DNA of 64,000 bases, taken from the NCBI GenBank assembly GCA_937924475.1, contig CALDSV010000034.1:1-64000 (forward strand), written 5' to 3'. The stretch's first letter is position 1, and every line of letters begins with the position of its first letter. Source of the stretch: an uncultured bacterium (lineage in GTDB: Bacteria > Nitrospirota > Thermodesulfovibrionia > Thermodesulfovibrionales > Thermodesulfovibrionaceae). This document shows, one piece after another, positions 20,884 through 31,458 of the stretch. The notes under the pieces were generated by a model, which ran no database searches, had not been told where the DNA came from, and saw only the letters and a list, made by a program, of their open reading frames with translations. The position numbers were made by a program, and so were the translations under genes.

Positions 20884-22544
20884 TGAATCTTAATAAACAA
20901 CAAAGATTAGCTGTTGAAAGTTCTGATAAATATCTTTGCGTCCTGGCAGGACCTGGGACAGGAAAAACCCATACAATTACTGCAAAAATAATTTACCTTT
21001 TAGAAGAAGGTATAAATCCAAGAAAAATTGCAGCCCTTACTTTCACACAAAAAGCATCCATTGAGATGCGGCAGAGAGTTATAAAAAAACTAAACAAAAA
21101 AGAATTACCTTTCATAGGTACTTTTCATCTTCTATGTATTAGACTTTTGAGAGAATTTCTTCCTGAAAATACAAGAAACTTTAATTTATGCACCAGGAAA
21201 CTGCAAAGAGAAATAATCAGTAGTATAGGAGGAAAAAATGTTGAAAAAATTATTGAGAGAATATCAAGATTTAAGAACAAACAAACATCCTTAGATGATA
21301 AAACCCTACAGATATACGAAATCTATGAAAAAAAGAAAAAAGAACTTAATCTCCTTGACTTTGATGACTTGTTATTAAAAACTTCATCAATGATAAAAGA
21401 AGGTAAAATTCCGCCTCTTTTTGAGCACATAATTGTAGATGAATTTCAAGACATAAACAAAATTCAATATGATATCATCAAAGGACTTTTAAAGAAAACT
21501 GGCTGTTTTTCAGTTTTTGGCGATCCTGATCAGGCAATATATTCCTTTAGAGGCTCAGAAGTGGATCTATTCTTAAATTTACCATCTGATTTTGAAGATC
21601 TTAAGCTTTTAAATCTCTCCATTAATTATAGATCTCAAGCAAATATCTTATTAGCTTCCAATAGGTTCATTACTGCTAATACTAAGAGATTTTCAAAAAG
21701 AATTGAACCCTTAAAACCTTCAGAATCTCAAATTATAATAATGGAAGTAGAAGATGAATACGAGGAAGCAAAAACAATTTTAAAAGAGATAAAAAAAAGA
21801 CTCGGAGCTACAAATTTTAATGATTTATACAATAACAAAGAGGAAACCTTCTATACTTTCAATAGCTTTGCCGTTCTATCAAGAATAAACAAAGGATTAA
21901 AAATCATAAAAGAAATGTTTATGAAAGAAGGAATTCCTGTAAAAACAATAAAAAAAGAGGCTGAAGCCTGGATAGAATCATTTATAAAGGAACTAACAGG
22001 AATATTATCTAAAGAAGAAATTGTAAAAAAACTTATTGAACCCATCCCCTTATATGAATTTTTAGACTCCACTGGAATTCTTAAGGATCTTGAAAATTAT
22101 GAAGCCTATTTGATTAAAAACATAGCATCAGCCTATGAAAAAGGAATCTTGATTGAACAAATTCGTGCATTTATTGATGAACTATATGGATTAACCTCCT
22201 TAGATTTATTCCCTGAGAACCTTAATGCCATTAGCCTTCTTACCCTTCATGGTGCAAAGGGTCTGGAGTTTCCCGTTGTTTTCATAACAGGTTTTGAAGA
22301 GGGGGTTATCCCTTATACCCTATCTTCAGAATATGACATAGAAGAAGAGAGAAGGCTTTTCTATGTTGGAATGACTCGCGCTATGAATGAGCTAATAATA
22401 ATTTACGCAAAAAATAGAGTCATAAATGGGAAAAAAGTATCTTTACCTGTTTCTTCTTTTTTGAAAGAAATTCCAGAGGAATATATAAAATATGAAAAAG
22501 TTCGCCCACGAAAGGGCGAACCTATGCAAAAAAAACTTTTTTAG
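20883..22544 (+). CDS. UvrD/Rep-family superfamily I DNA helicase
   Basis: [70 protein letters not shown]. Confidence 0.96.
   Translation: MNLNKQQRLAVESSDKYLCVLAGPGTGKTHTITAKIIYLLEEGINPRKIAALTFTQKASIEMRQRVIKKLNKKELPFIGTFHLLCIRLLREFLPENTRNFNLCTRKLQREIISSIGGKNVEKIIERISRFKNKQTSLDDKTLQIYEIYEKKKKELNLLDFDDLLLKTSSMIKEGKIPPLFEHIIVDEFQDINKIQYDIIKGLLKKTGCFSVFGDPDQAIYSFRGSEVDLFLNLPSDFEDLKLLNLSINYRSQANILLASNRFITANTKRFSKRIEPLKPSESQIIIMEVEDEYEEAKTILKEIKKRLGATNFNDLYNNKEETFYTFNSFAVLSRINKGLKIIKEMFMKEGIPVKTIKKEAEAWIESFIKELTGILSKEEIVKKLIEPIPLYEFLDSTGILKDLENYEAYLIKNIASAYEKGILIEQIRAFIDELYGLTSLDLFPENLNAISLLTLHGAKGLEFPVVFITGFEEGVIPYTLSSEYDIEEERRLFYVGMTRAMNELIIIYAKNRVINGKKVSLPVSSFLKEIPEEYIKYEKVRPRKGEPMQKKLF
22500..22521 (-). 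terminator. Hairpin GTTCGCCC-N6-GGGCGAAC with U-tract on minus strand, inside the 3' end of the helicase gene
   Basis: 8-bp perfect GC-rich stem; minus strand continues into TTTTTC; gene 22541..23125 ends just upstream. Confidence 0.65.
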
Positions 22545-23125
22545 GCTTTAATCTCAGTGCCAAGTAACTGAAGAAACTTTCTTATCCATTCAGGATGAGC
22601 AGGCCAAGCAGGAGCAGTAACTATATTACCATCAACACAAGCGTTTGAATAAGAAGCATTTACATCACACCACTTTCCACCAGCCAGTAAAATTTCTGCT
22701 TTCACAGCAGGATATGCTGTAAGAGTTTTACCTCTTATCACATCAGCAGCAGTAAGAAGTTGTATTCCATGACAAATAGCTGCCACAGGCTTGCCTGATG
22801 TGACAAAATATCTCACGATTTCAATTACTTTTTCATTGAGCCTCAAATATTCTGGAGCTCTCCCCCCAGGGATTACAAGAGCATCATACTGAGCAGGATC
22901 AATTTTTTCAAAATCAGCATTAATCATAAAATTATGGCCTCTTTTTTCAGTATAGGTTTGATCTCCTTCAAAATCATGTACTGCTGTTTTAACAGTATCT
23001 CCTGCCTTTTTCCCTGGACAGACAGCATGAACAGTGTGTCCTACCATTTTAAGCATCTGAAATGGGACCATTGCCTCATAATCTTCCACAAAATCTCCTA
23101 CAAGCATTAAAATTTTCTTAGCCAT
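22541..23125 (-). CDS. DJ-1/PfpI family protein
   Basis: [34 protein letters not shown]. Confidence 0.95.
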   Translation of the reverse strand: MAKKILMLVGDFVEDYEAMVPFQMLKMVGHTVHAVCPGKKAGDTVKTAVHDFEGDQTYTEKRGHNFMINADFEKIDPAQYDALVIPGGRAPEYLRLNEKVIEIVRYFVTSGKPVAAICHGIQLLTAADVIRGKTLTAYPAVKAEILLAGGKWCDVNASYSNACVDGNIVTAPAWPAHPEWIRKFLQLLGTEIKA

Positions 23126-23178
23126 CTAAACCTCCTTGTATTCATTTTATTTAATTATAACTTATTTGTGTTAAGATA

Positions 23179-23967
23179 TTGTTATTTCCCATGAGTATTG
23201 CAGATAAAATAAAAACAATACTTTACGAATTACAGAGTTTCTATTTGCTCTGCCTTCATTCTATTTTAAAACTTTTTAAAAAACCTTTTTATTTCGATGA
23301 TATGATTGAACAAATGGAATATGCTGGTGCCTCATCGGTACTGATTGTATCTTTGGTATGCCTTTTTGTGGGCATGGCCTTAAGCCTTCAACTAAGTGCA
23401 GAACTTAGTGGTCTTGGATTAAAAATGTACACAGGTAAAATTGTAGGAATAGCAGTAATAAGAGAAATTGGTCCTTTAGTAACTGCCTTAGTTTTTATTG
23501 GGAGAGTAGGTGCAGGACAGACAGCAGAGATTGGTTCCATGATATTAGGACATCAGATAGACACTTTAAGAGTGTATGGTATTGATCCCATTAAAAAAGT
23601 AGTTATTCCTCGAGTAATTGCCTCTATTGTAATGCTTCCCTGTCTTACAATAATTGGAGACTTAGTATGCCTTTTTGGTGGCTACTACATAGCTGTTTTG
23701 GTAAGTAATCAGAGTGGCTCCTTTTACTGGTCAAGTATAATAAGGGAACTTACCTTTCAAAATGTCTTTTCTGGTTCAATAAAGCCTTTCATTTTTGGTT
23801 ATCTTATTTCCTGTATTAGCTGTTACTACGGAATTAGAACAAAAGGAGGGGCAAAAGGATTGAGAATCTCTACCACAAAGGCGGTTGTTACCTCGATTGT
23901 GGTTGTTATAGCAATGGATTTTGTGCTTACAAGAATACTCCTTTATGCCTTAGGATTTAGCGTATGA
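23179..23967 (+). CDS. mlaE: MlaE family lipid ABC transporter permease
   Basis: AVIREIGPLVTALVFIGRVGAGQTAEIGSM..QIDTLRVYGIDP. Confidence 0.95.
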   Translation: MLFPMSIADKIKTILYELQSFYLLCLHSILKLFKKPFYFDDMIEQMEYAGASSVLIVSLVCLFVGMALSLQLSAELSGLGLKMYTGKIVGIAVIREIGPLVTALVFIGRVGAGQTAEIGSMILGHQIDTLRVYGIDPIKKVVIPRVIASIVMLPCLTIIGDLVCLFGGYYIAVLVSNQSGSFYWSSIIRELTFQNVFSGSIKPFIFGYLISCISCYYGIRTKGGAKGLRISTTKAVVTSIVVVIAMDFVLTRILLYALGFSV

Positions 23968-24710
23968 TAGTATTTGATGATGTCTGGTTTTCTTATGGCA
24001 ACAGAGAAGTTTTAAGAGGAATAAGTTTCAAAGCAGATTTTCATGAACGCATAGCTGTTCTGGGGGAAAGTGGTGGCGGAAAAACCACAATTTTAAAACT
24101 TATTTTAGGATTAATTGCGCCAGATAATGGAAAAATTTTAATTGATGGTATTGATATAACATCCTTAAAAGAGGAAGAACTGATACCCATAAGAAGAAAA
24201 TTTAGCATCGTCTTTCAAGAAGGTGCTCTTTTTGACTCACTACCAGTGAAAGAAAATGTGGCTTTCTTCATGAGAGAACTTCTAAAATTATCTGATAAAG
24301 AAATATATACAAGAGTTAGTAAACTTCTCAGCCGTGTAGGAGTCCAGGAAGCTGAAGAACTTATGCCTGAAGAGCTAAGCGGTGGAATGCACAGGAGAGT
24401 TGCAATTGCAAGAGCCTTAGCAGTAGGTAAAACAAAAATGTTTCTTTATGACGAACCAACAGCAGGTCTTGATCCTATTAACTCTGAAAGAATAATTTCT
24501 TTAATAAAAGACCTGGCAGACAAAGAAAACATAGGCTTTATGATAATAACCCATGTTGTCTATGTAGCGTGGCAACTCTGCGATAGATTTATTTTTATAA
24601 AAGATGGGAAAATTATTTTTGATGGGAATAAACAAGAACTTATCTTGACTGAACATCCCTCAGTAAGAGAATTTATCAAAGAATTATTTTTTAAGATAAA
24701 AAAGTATTAA
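23964..24710 (+). CDS. mlaF: MlaF family lipid ABC transporter ATP-binding protein
   Basis: Walker A GESGGGKTT, LSGGMHRRVAIARALA; overlaps mlaE. Confidence 0.93.
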   Translation: MIVFDDVWFSYGNREVLRGISFKADFHERIAVLGESGGGKTTILKLILGLIAPDNGKILIDGIDITSLKEEELIPIRRKFSIVFQEGALFDSLPVKENVAFFMRELLKLSDKEIYTRVSKLLSRVGVQEAEELMPEELSGGMHRRVAIARALAVGKTKMFLYDEPTAGLDPINSERIISLIKDLADKENIGFMIITHVVYVAWQLCDRFIFIKDGKIIFDGNKQELILTEHPSVREFIKELFFKIKKY

Positions 24711-24890
24711 GCTACTAATAAAAATTGCAAATCCTGAAAGAAAAAAACCATCAGTAATCAAATCAATTTAGAACTATTTGGTTATTACATTAAAATATCA
24801 CAATACCTTTTTTCCCACCCATTCCGAGAAATCCACGGAACTTCGTAGCAATCACCTTGCTCCATTTTTTTCATTAAAGATGTAGAATAC

Positions 24891-25060
24891 GAGATTGCTT
24901 CGCTACGCTCGCAACGGCGGATTGCTTCGGGTGCCAAAGCACCCTCGCAATGACACCCTACACCGTCATTGCGAGGTTCACGAAGTGAGCCGTGGCAATC
25001 TCCCCCCTCGTCATTGCGAGGGCCCCGCAAGGTGCCTGAAGCAATCTCTTTATATGTCAT
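24891..25060. repeat. Cluster of REP/MITE-like palindromic repeats
   Basis: gagattgcttcgctacgctcgcaacggcggattgcttcgggtgccaaagcaccctcgcaatgac and related units in both orientations. Confidence 0.87.
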
Positions 25061-25189
25061 TCAGAGCCTATCCCTTAGGCAGTCTTGGCAATTCAATGTC
25101 TATTGGTGATGGAAAAGAGGAATTAGGAGAGAGGATTTACTTGGTAATGTTTTTTTAATTGCTAATATATTTGCTATAATAGAAATGTT

Positions 25190-25277
25190 GGAGAGGTGGC
25201 CGAGTGGCTTAAGGCGGCGGTCTTGAAAACCGCTGTAGGGTTACACCCTACCGGGGGTTCAAATCCCTCCCTCTCCG
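25190..25277 (+). tRNA. tRNA-Ser(UGA)
   Basis: GGAGAGG acceptor pairs with CCTCTCC; D-arm GCCGAGTGGCttAAGGC; anticodon loop CTTGAAA; long variable arm TAGGGTTACACCCTA; T-arm GGGGGTTCAAATCCCTC; upstream TATAAT at 25175. Confidence 0.96.
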
Positions 25278-25278
25278 T

Positions 25279-26640
25279 TTATTCTTCTAATTTGTAGAAC
25301 TTTATCTTTTCCCAAAGCGTTTTCCTGCTAATACCAAGTTTTCTTGCTGCTTCTACTTTCTTGCCATCACAGTCTTTTAGAGTTTTTAAAATTAGACTTT
25401 TTTCAAAATTTTCTAAGCATTCCTTGAGGGAGATATATTCTTTAAGGCAATCTGTTTTAACATTGATTAAACCTGATATTTCCTCTGGAAGATTTTTTAT
25501 ATCCATAATACCATCTTTTGATAATATAACACCTCTTTCTAAGGCATGCTTTAATTCCCTAACATTCCCTGGATAATCATAAGACAGTAAAGCTTCATAA
25601 GCAGATGGTGAAATTTGAATGTTTTTTTTATTATATTTTTGAACGTAATATTCTAAATAATGCTCTATTAAAACTGGGATATCTTCTCGTCTATCTTTTA
25701 AAGGAGGGATATAAATAGGAACCACATTTATTCTATAGAAAAGATCCTCTCTAAACTTCCCTGTTTTTATAAGTTCTTTGATATTTTTACAGGTAGCATA
25801 AATGAATCTTAAATTTACCTTTACAGGCTCTTTACCTCCGAGACGATAAACTATACCGTCTTCAATTACTCTCAAAAGTTTTGCCTGAAGAGAAAGGGGC
25901 ATGTCGGCAATTTCGTCAAAAAATATAGTTCCTTCATTGGCTAATTCAAGTTTTCCCTTCTTTGTTTCGTTAGCACCTGTAAATGCTCCTTTTTCATATC
26001 CGAAGAGTTCTGATTCAAATAATGTTTCTGGAATTGCTGCACAGTTTATTTTTATATAAGGGGATCTCTTACGATTACTAAGTCTCTGAATTGCATCAGC
26101 TATTAGCTCTTTGCCTGTTCCGCTCTCTCCCTGAATTAGTACAGGCACATCTGTTTGAGAAACAACCCTTATTTTTTCAAATATTTCTTTCATTGCATTA
26201 CTTATGCCAACTAAACCTTCAAAAACCTCTTTTTGTCTAACCTTTTTTCTTAGATATTCTATCTCTATTTCTAAGTTTCTAAATTTTAAAGCTCTTTCAA
26301 TTATTAAGAGTAATTCATCATTTGAGAAAGGTTTTGCTAAGTAGTCGAAGGCACCCTCTTTTATTGCTTGTACCGCTGTTTTTACTTCTGCAAAAGCAGT
26401 GATTATTATAACTGAAGTGTTTGGATTTTTATGTTTTATTTTTTGAAGTAATGTGATTCCATCTATTCCTGGTAATTTTAAATCAAATATGGCAATCTCA
26501 AATATTTCATTTTCTATTAGTTCCAAGGCTTTTATACCATTGTCACAAGATTTTATTTCATAGCCATGACTTTTTAAAAAATGGGTCATTCCTAATCTCA
26601 TGGCTGGATCATCTTCTACTATTAAAATTTTTTCTTTCAT
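25279..26640 (-). CDS. NtrC-family sigma-54-dependent response regulator
   Basis: Receiver [16 protein letters not shown]+ [20 protein letters not shown] motif; C-terminal Fis-type HTH. Confidence 0.97.
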   Translation of the reverse strand: MKEKILIVEDDPAMRLGMTHFLKSHGYEIKSCDNGIKALELIENEIFEIAIFDLKLPGIDGITLLQKIKHKNPNTSVIIITAFAEVKTAVQAIKEGAFDYLAKPFSNDELLLIIERALKFRNLEIEIEYLRKKVRQKEVFEGLVGISNAMKEIFEKIRVVSQTDVPVLIQGESGTGKELIADAIQRLSNRKRSPYIKINCAAIPETLFESELFGYEKGAFTGANETKKGKLELANEGTIFFDEIADMPLSLQAKLLRVIEDGIVYRLGGKEPVKVNLRFIYATCKNIKELIKTGKFREDLFYRINVVPIYIPPLKDRREDIPVLIEHYLEYYVQKYNKKNIQISPSAYEALLSYDYPGNVRELKHALERGVILSKDGIMDIKNLPEEISGLINVKTDCLKEYISLKECLENFEKSLILKTLKDCDGKKVEAARKLGISRKTLWEKIKFYKLEE

Positions 26641-28570
26641 AAATTACTTGGAAGCTCAACTGTAAAGGTTGTGCCTTTATCGGAACTACTTACATATATT
26701 TTACCATTATGCTGCTCTATAATTGCTTTACTGACGGATAGACCTAAACCTGTTCCTTGCCCCACTGGTTTGGTAGTGAAAAAAGGATCGAAAATTTTCT
26801 CCATTATTTCAGAAGGAATACCAGGCCCAGTGTCACTAAAGGATATTAGACAATTATTATTTTTCATGGCTGTCTCTATGGTAAGAATTCTTTCTTGGCC
26901 ATCCATAGCTTGAATTGCATTAAGAATTATATTGAGAAATACCTGTTCTATTTTGTTCTGATCCAGTAACATATGAGGAATTTTTTCAAATTTTTTGACA
27001 ACTTGGATTCCATTTTTTGATATGAGATACTCTGTTAATCTGAGAACATTTTCAATCAAATCATTTATATTTACTGAAGTCTTTATGAGCTCAGTTTGTT
27101 TTGAAAAATCAAGCAACTGCTTTATGATCTCTTGGATTTTTGTAAGTCCTTTATTTATAAGCTTAATATGCTCTCTTTTTGTTTCTTCATCCATTTCAGT
27201 AGATATTAAATTGTTGAAACAGAGTTTAATACCTCCTAAGGGATTATTAATTTCGTGAGCTAAACCTGCAGAGAGCTGTCCAATGGCAGCTAATTTTTCA
27301 GTAATTCTCATTTGTTCCTCAATTTTCTTTCTCTCCGTTACATCCTTCACATAGTAGACAAGTTTAGTAACTTCTTTTTCATTATTGAAAATGGGATAAA
27401 TGTGGATGAAATAATGATTACCGTCTTTGCCTTCCCAATATTCAGAAAGAGGTTTTTTAGTCTCTATTACCTTTTTCAATAAAAGTTGAGGACTTAGTGT
27501 ATCGTTTTCTATGTGTTCCAAATTGCAAGGACTATGGAATACTGCTGCTCTCTCTTCTTTTAGCCACTCTCTGTAAGCATGATTAGTCATCTCCACTTGA
27601 CAGTCAGGATCAACAAGTGCCAGAGGATCAGTTATTCCTTCGAAAATAGTTCTAAGAGTTTCTGCATATTTTTTAGTTGCCTCTTGTGCCTCATATAAAA
27701 ATTTAGCCATCTGATTAAAGGAATATATGAGCTCACCTATTTCATCACTTGTTTTTACTTCTATTTTTTGATTTAAAGGTTCTGTGCCCTCAACAATACC
27801 TTTAAAAGAGTACTTAGTTTTTTTAGTGGTTTTATAACAAAATTCCAAAAAGTGCCTTGCAAAGTTATAAATAAAAATACAAGGGAGACTAATCCAAACA
27901 TAAAAGTATAAATTGCAATTCCTTTGATTTCAGAGAGAGTTGTGGCTATTGGTAAATAAACTGCTTCAATTCCCATTATATCACCCTCTCTCCATTTAAA
28001 ATCCTTATCTCGTGGAAACAATTTTAGGAGAGCCTTTGGACAGTCTTGCCTCTTTCCATGACATAGAAGGCAACTTTTCTCTGTTATAACAGGTTTTGCC
28101 ATTATTAATATATCTTGATTTTCAACTCTCTTAATTCCACTCCAAAAATCTTTGTCTCTATTTTTATTGAAATACTCTATAAACTCTCTATGGATTTTAT
28201 CAGCTAAATGCTCTGGATTTATGGGTTCTGTGGAAACTCTCTTATAGGTTTAATAACCAATTTTGTTATTAAATCTTTTCATCACACTTAAACGAACATG
28301 AGTTGTAGACATTCCCTCTACAATGAACTTGTCCTTTCTACCCGTCTCCTCTAAGAGTTGAAAAATAGCAGGTCTTAACTCCACTTTAACATAGTTACCT
28401 AAGGCATCTATTTGAGTAAGAATTATTCTGGTTTTTTCATTAGCATCCTCTATTACCTTTTGTTTGAGATGATAATACAGCAGAAATGAAAAGATGATAC
28501 AAAATATTAAAATGATGAAAATTATTGAAAGAGTGAATTTAGTATTCAAGGATAAATTTTTTAAACGCAT
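26637..28570 (-). pseudogene. Sensor histidine kinase with Tll0287/DUF3365-like CxxCH sensor, HAMP, PAS, HisKA, HATPase; interrupted by an in-frame TAA and a frameshift
   Basis: ORFs 28250..28570 and 27773..28102 share a frame separated by TAA at 28250-28252; frame change near 27797-27803 joins LKKLSTLLK to GIVEGTEPLNQKIEV; H-box LAHEINNPLGG; CLLCHG motif. Confidence 0.85.
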
Positions 28571-28744
28571 CCATGTAAATTTTAATAAAGTAGGTAGACT
28601 ATATTCAATAATTCTTTAAACTCTTCCCTAATTATCTAAGGTATTGCTTCGCTTGAAATGACAGTAGGGTAAGAAAATATTTTTCATTGACAGATTCCTC
28701 TGAGAGTGATAAAATCACAGAAACAAAAAAGGAAGGAGATCTAA

Positions 28745-29293
28745 ATGATCTATTTAATTCCTTTCATAATCTTGCTTTTAGTCATTATATGGCTTATTTT
28801 GGTTTACAATCGTTTGATCAAACTAAAAATTATCACTGAACAGGCCTGGTCTGATGTAGATGTTCAGCTCAAAAGAAGACATGATCTAATTCCAAATCTT
28901 GTAGAGACGGTTAAAGGTTACGCTTCTCATGAAAGGAGCACCCTTGAGGAAGTTGTTAAACTTAGAAATTCTGCAATTAACGCAACTTCAACGCAGGAAA
29001 AAATTGAGGTAGAAAACATGTTAACTAAAGCACTACGTCAGCTCTTTGCATTAGCAGAGAGTTATCCTGATCTTAAAGCAAGTGCTAATTTTCAAAAGCT
29101 TCAAGATGAACTTGCTCGTATTGAGGAAACCATAAGTCAAGCAAGAAGATACTATAATGCTGTAGTAAGAGATTACAATACAGCAATCGCAATCTTCCCA
29201 AATAATTTGATTGCAGGATTTTTAGGTTTTTCCTATAAGATTTTCTTTGAAGTAGAAGAATCCCAGAAAATTGTTCCAGAAGTAAAGTTTTAG
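28745..29293 (+). CDS. lemA: LemA family protein
   Basis: N-terminal TM; NRLIKLKIITEQAWSDVDVQLKRRHDLIPNLVETVKGYASHE. Confidence 0.96.
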   Translation: MIYLIPFIILLLVIIWLILVYNRLIKLKIITEQAWSDVDVQLKRRHDLIPNLVETVKGYASHERSTLEEVVKLRNSAINATSTQEKIEVENMLTKALRQLFALAESYPDLKASANFQKLQDELARIEETISQARRYYNAVVRDYNTAIAIFPNNLIAGFLGFSYKIFFEVEESQKIVPEVKF

Positions 29294-29302
29294 GAGAAAA
29301 AT

Positions 29303-31003
29303 TTGCTTAAGAATATACTTTTATCGATTTTTCTATCCCTCTCTTTTATTTCAAATGCTTATTGCTGGGTAATAGAAAATTACGATGTTGATATAACTAT
29401 TGAACCAGAGGGAGATTTAAAAATTACAGAAAAGTTAACTGTTGACTTCGGAACAGAGAAAAAACATGGAATATACAGAGATATACCTTTGGATTTTAAA
29501 GATCCTAAAGGGAAAAGACATCAACTTGATATTAGAGATATTTTTGTAAGCGATGAGATGGTTAATCCTTACAAAATCAATATATCTAAGAGCGGGAATA
29601 ACTTAAGAATTCGTATTGGTGATCCTAACACCTATGTGAGTGGGATTAAAATTTATGTAATTCGTTACAGAGTAAAGTATGCTTTATACAATTTAGGAAA
29701 TATAGACGAACTCTATTGGAATTCAATAGGAACAGGATGGGCTGTTCCTATTAAAGGTGGCATTACCACAGTAATTCTTCCTTTTGATAATTCTTATATT
29801 CAATATGCATGCTATACAGGAGCATTCGGGAGTATAGCGAAAGATTGTGAAGCTAAAAAGGAAGCTGATAGAGTAATTTTTAAGTTAAAAAAGTCCTTGT
29901 CTCCTCATGAAGGAATGACAGTTGCTGTTGGTTGGCCCACAGGAATGATAAAAATAATGACAGGTCCTCCGCTTTGGAAAAATCCTTGGCTTTATTTAGG
30001 CATATATATTCCTTGTCTTTTTGCCTTTTTATTTTGGTTATGGTGGAAAAAGGGAAGAGATATAGGAGGAAAGGGAATAATCCAGGTACAGTATGAGCCG
30101 CCTAAGGATATCACACCTATTGAGGCAGGTACTTTAATTGATGAAAAGACTGACACAAGAGACATAGTAGCCGAAATAATAGACTTAGCAAGAAGAGGGT
30201 ACATTAAAATTATAGAAACTGAGGAGGAAAAATTTCTCTTTGGTAAAAAAAGAGATTATATTTTTGAAAAAATAAAGGATTTTGATAAAGATTTACAATC
30301 TAAAGATTATGATTTAGAGATTCTAAGTGCAATTTTTGAAGGAGGGAAAATAAGAAAACTTTCTGATCTCAAAAAGAAGTTTTATAGTTCAATCCCTGAA
30401 ATTACTAAATCAGTTTTTTCAAGTTTAACAAAAAAAGGTTTCTTTACAGCGAATCCCTTGAGCGTAAAAAATTCTTATTCAATATTAGGAGTCCTCACCT
30501 TCATATTAACTATATTTGGTAGTGTAATTTTAGGTATACTTTTAATAAATTTTGCTCCTCTTTTAGTGGGTGGCATAATAACAGCTCTTTCCATTTTTAT
30601 TTTAGGTCAATTTATGCCAAGAAAAACTCGCAATGGCTCTATAATGAAGGAATATTTAAAGGGATATGAAGAGTTTATAAGTAGAGTAGAGAAAGATGTC
30701 ATAGAAAAATTATTCCCGCCAGAGAAAATTCCTGAGGTTTTTGAAATAACACTTCCCTATGCTATTGCTTTTGGAGAAGCAGAGAAATGGGCAAGCGCCT
30801 TTGAAGGACTATTTAAACAACCGCCAAATTGGTATCAAAGTAGAGGAACTTTTTCTCCCTCGGTTTTTGCATATTCAATTGATAGATTTACTTCAGAGGA
30901 TTCTCAGATACTTTCATCAGCACCTCGCTCATCAAGTGGGGGTAGTGGTGGAGGTGGATTTTCTGGCGGAGGTGGCGGAGGTGGTGGAGGTGGTTCTTGG
31001 TAG
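29303..31003 (+). CDS. DUF2207 membrane protein with Gly-rich C-terminus
   Basis: IENYDVDITIEPEGDLKITEKLTV...HGIYRDIPLDF..DELYWNSIGTGWAVPI; C-terminus GGGFSGGGGGGGGGGSW; pairs with lemA. Confidence 0.93.
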   Translation: MLKNILLSIFLSLSFISNAYCWVIENYDVDITIEPEGDLKITEKLTVDFGTEKKHGIYRDIPLDFKDPKGKRHQLDIRDIFVSDEMVNPYKINISKSGNNLRIRIGDPNTYVSGIKIYVIRYRVKYALYNLGNIDELYWNSIGTGWAVPIKGGITTVILPFDNSYIQYACYTGAFGSIAKDCEAKKEADRVIFKLKKSLSPHEGMTVAVGWPTGMIKIMTGPPLWKNPWLYLGIYIPCLFAFLFWLWWKKGRDIGGKGIIQVQYEPPKDITPIEAGTLIDEKTDTRDIVAEIIDLARRGYIKIIETEEEKFLFGKKRDYIFEKIKDFDKDLQSKDYDLEILSAIFEGGKIRKLSDLKKKFYSSIPEITKSVFSSLTKKGFFTANPLSVKNSYSILGVLTFILTIFGSVILGILLINFAPLLVGGIITALSIFILGQFMPRKTRNGSIMKEYLKGYEEFISRVEKDVIEKLFPPEKIPEVFEITLPYAIAFGEAEKWASAFEGLFKQPPNWYQSRGTFSPSVFAYSIDRFTSEDSQILSSAPRSSSGGSGGGGFSGGGGGGGGGGSW

Positions 31004-31146
31004 TTCATTTTGGCCTCTTTTTCAATTTAAGGATTTACATCCATTTGGTCCTAAAAAAGCTTAATGCTCTCTTTTTAAACAACCCTTTTTGTCAAATTCT
31101 TATATTTATAAATCCCCCTGAAGACAAGCTTATAATGACACATACA

Positions 31147-31287
31147 CCGTCCTTGCAAGGAGCTTTTTTTCCGTCATTGCGAGGGTGCTTTGGTATCCGA
31201 GGCAATCCGCCGTTGCGAGCGTAGCGAAGCAATCCCTTCCACTTTGTCATTGCTAAGGCACGAAACCATTAGAAGCAATCAGTTGTT
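31147..31287. repeat. REP/MITE-like palindromic repeat cluster
   Basis: gtcattgcgagggtgctttggtatccgaggcaatccgccgttgcgagcgtagcgaagcaatccc, near-exact reverse complement of 24891-24954. Confidence 0.85.
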
Positions 31288-31458
31288 ACAATACAGAACT
31301 TTGTGCGAGTTATAAAAACTATATGCGAGAAAAATATTTTTCAATTCTTCTAATCTGATCCTTTGTCTTTAATACTACTTTAATTTCAGCTCATAAAAAA
31401 ACTTCCTCTAATAAAAGCTTAGCCTACATATAGATTTAGCAGTAACAATTGTATCAGA

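Noticed and set aside
24785-25158. ORFs 24785..25060 (-) and 24895..25158 (+)
   Set aside because: Both translate REP repeats on opposite strands
30759-31064. 101-aa plus-strand ORF
   Set aside because: Alternate frame of the DUF2207 Gly-rich 3' end
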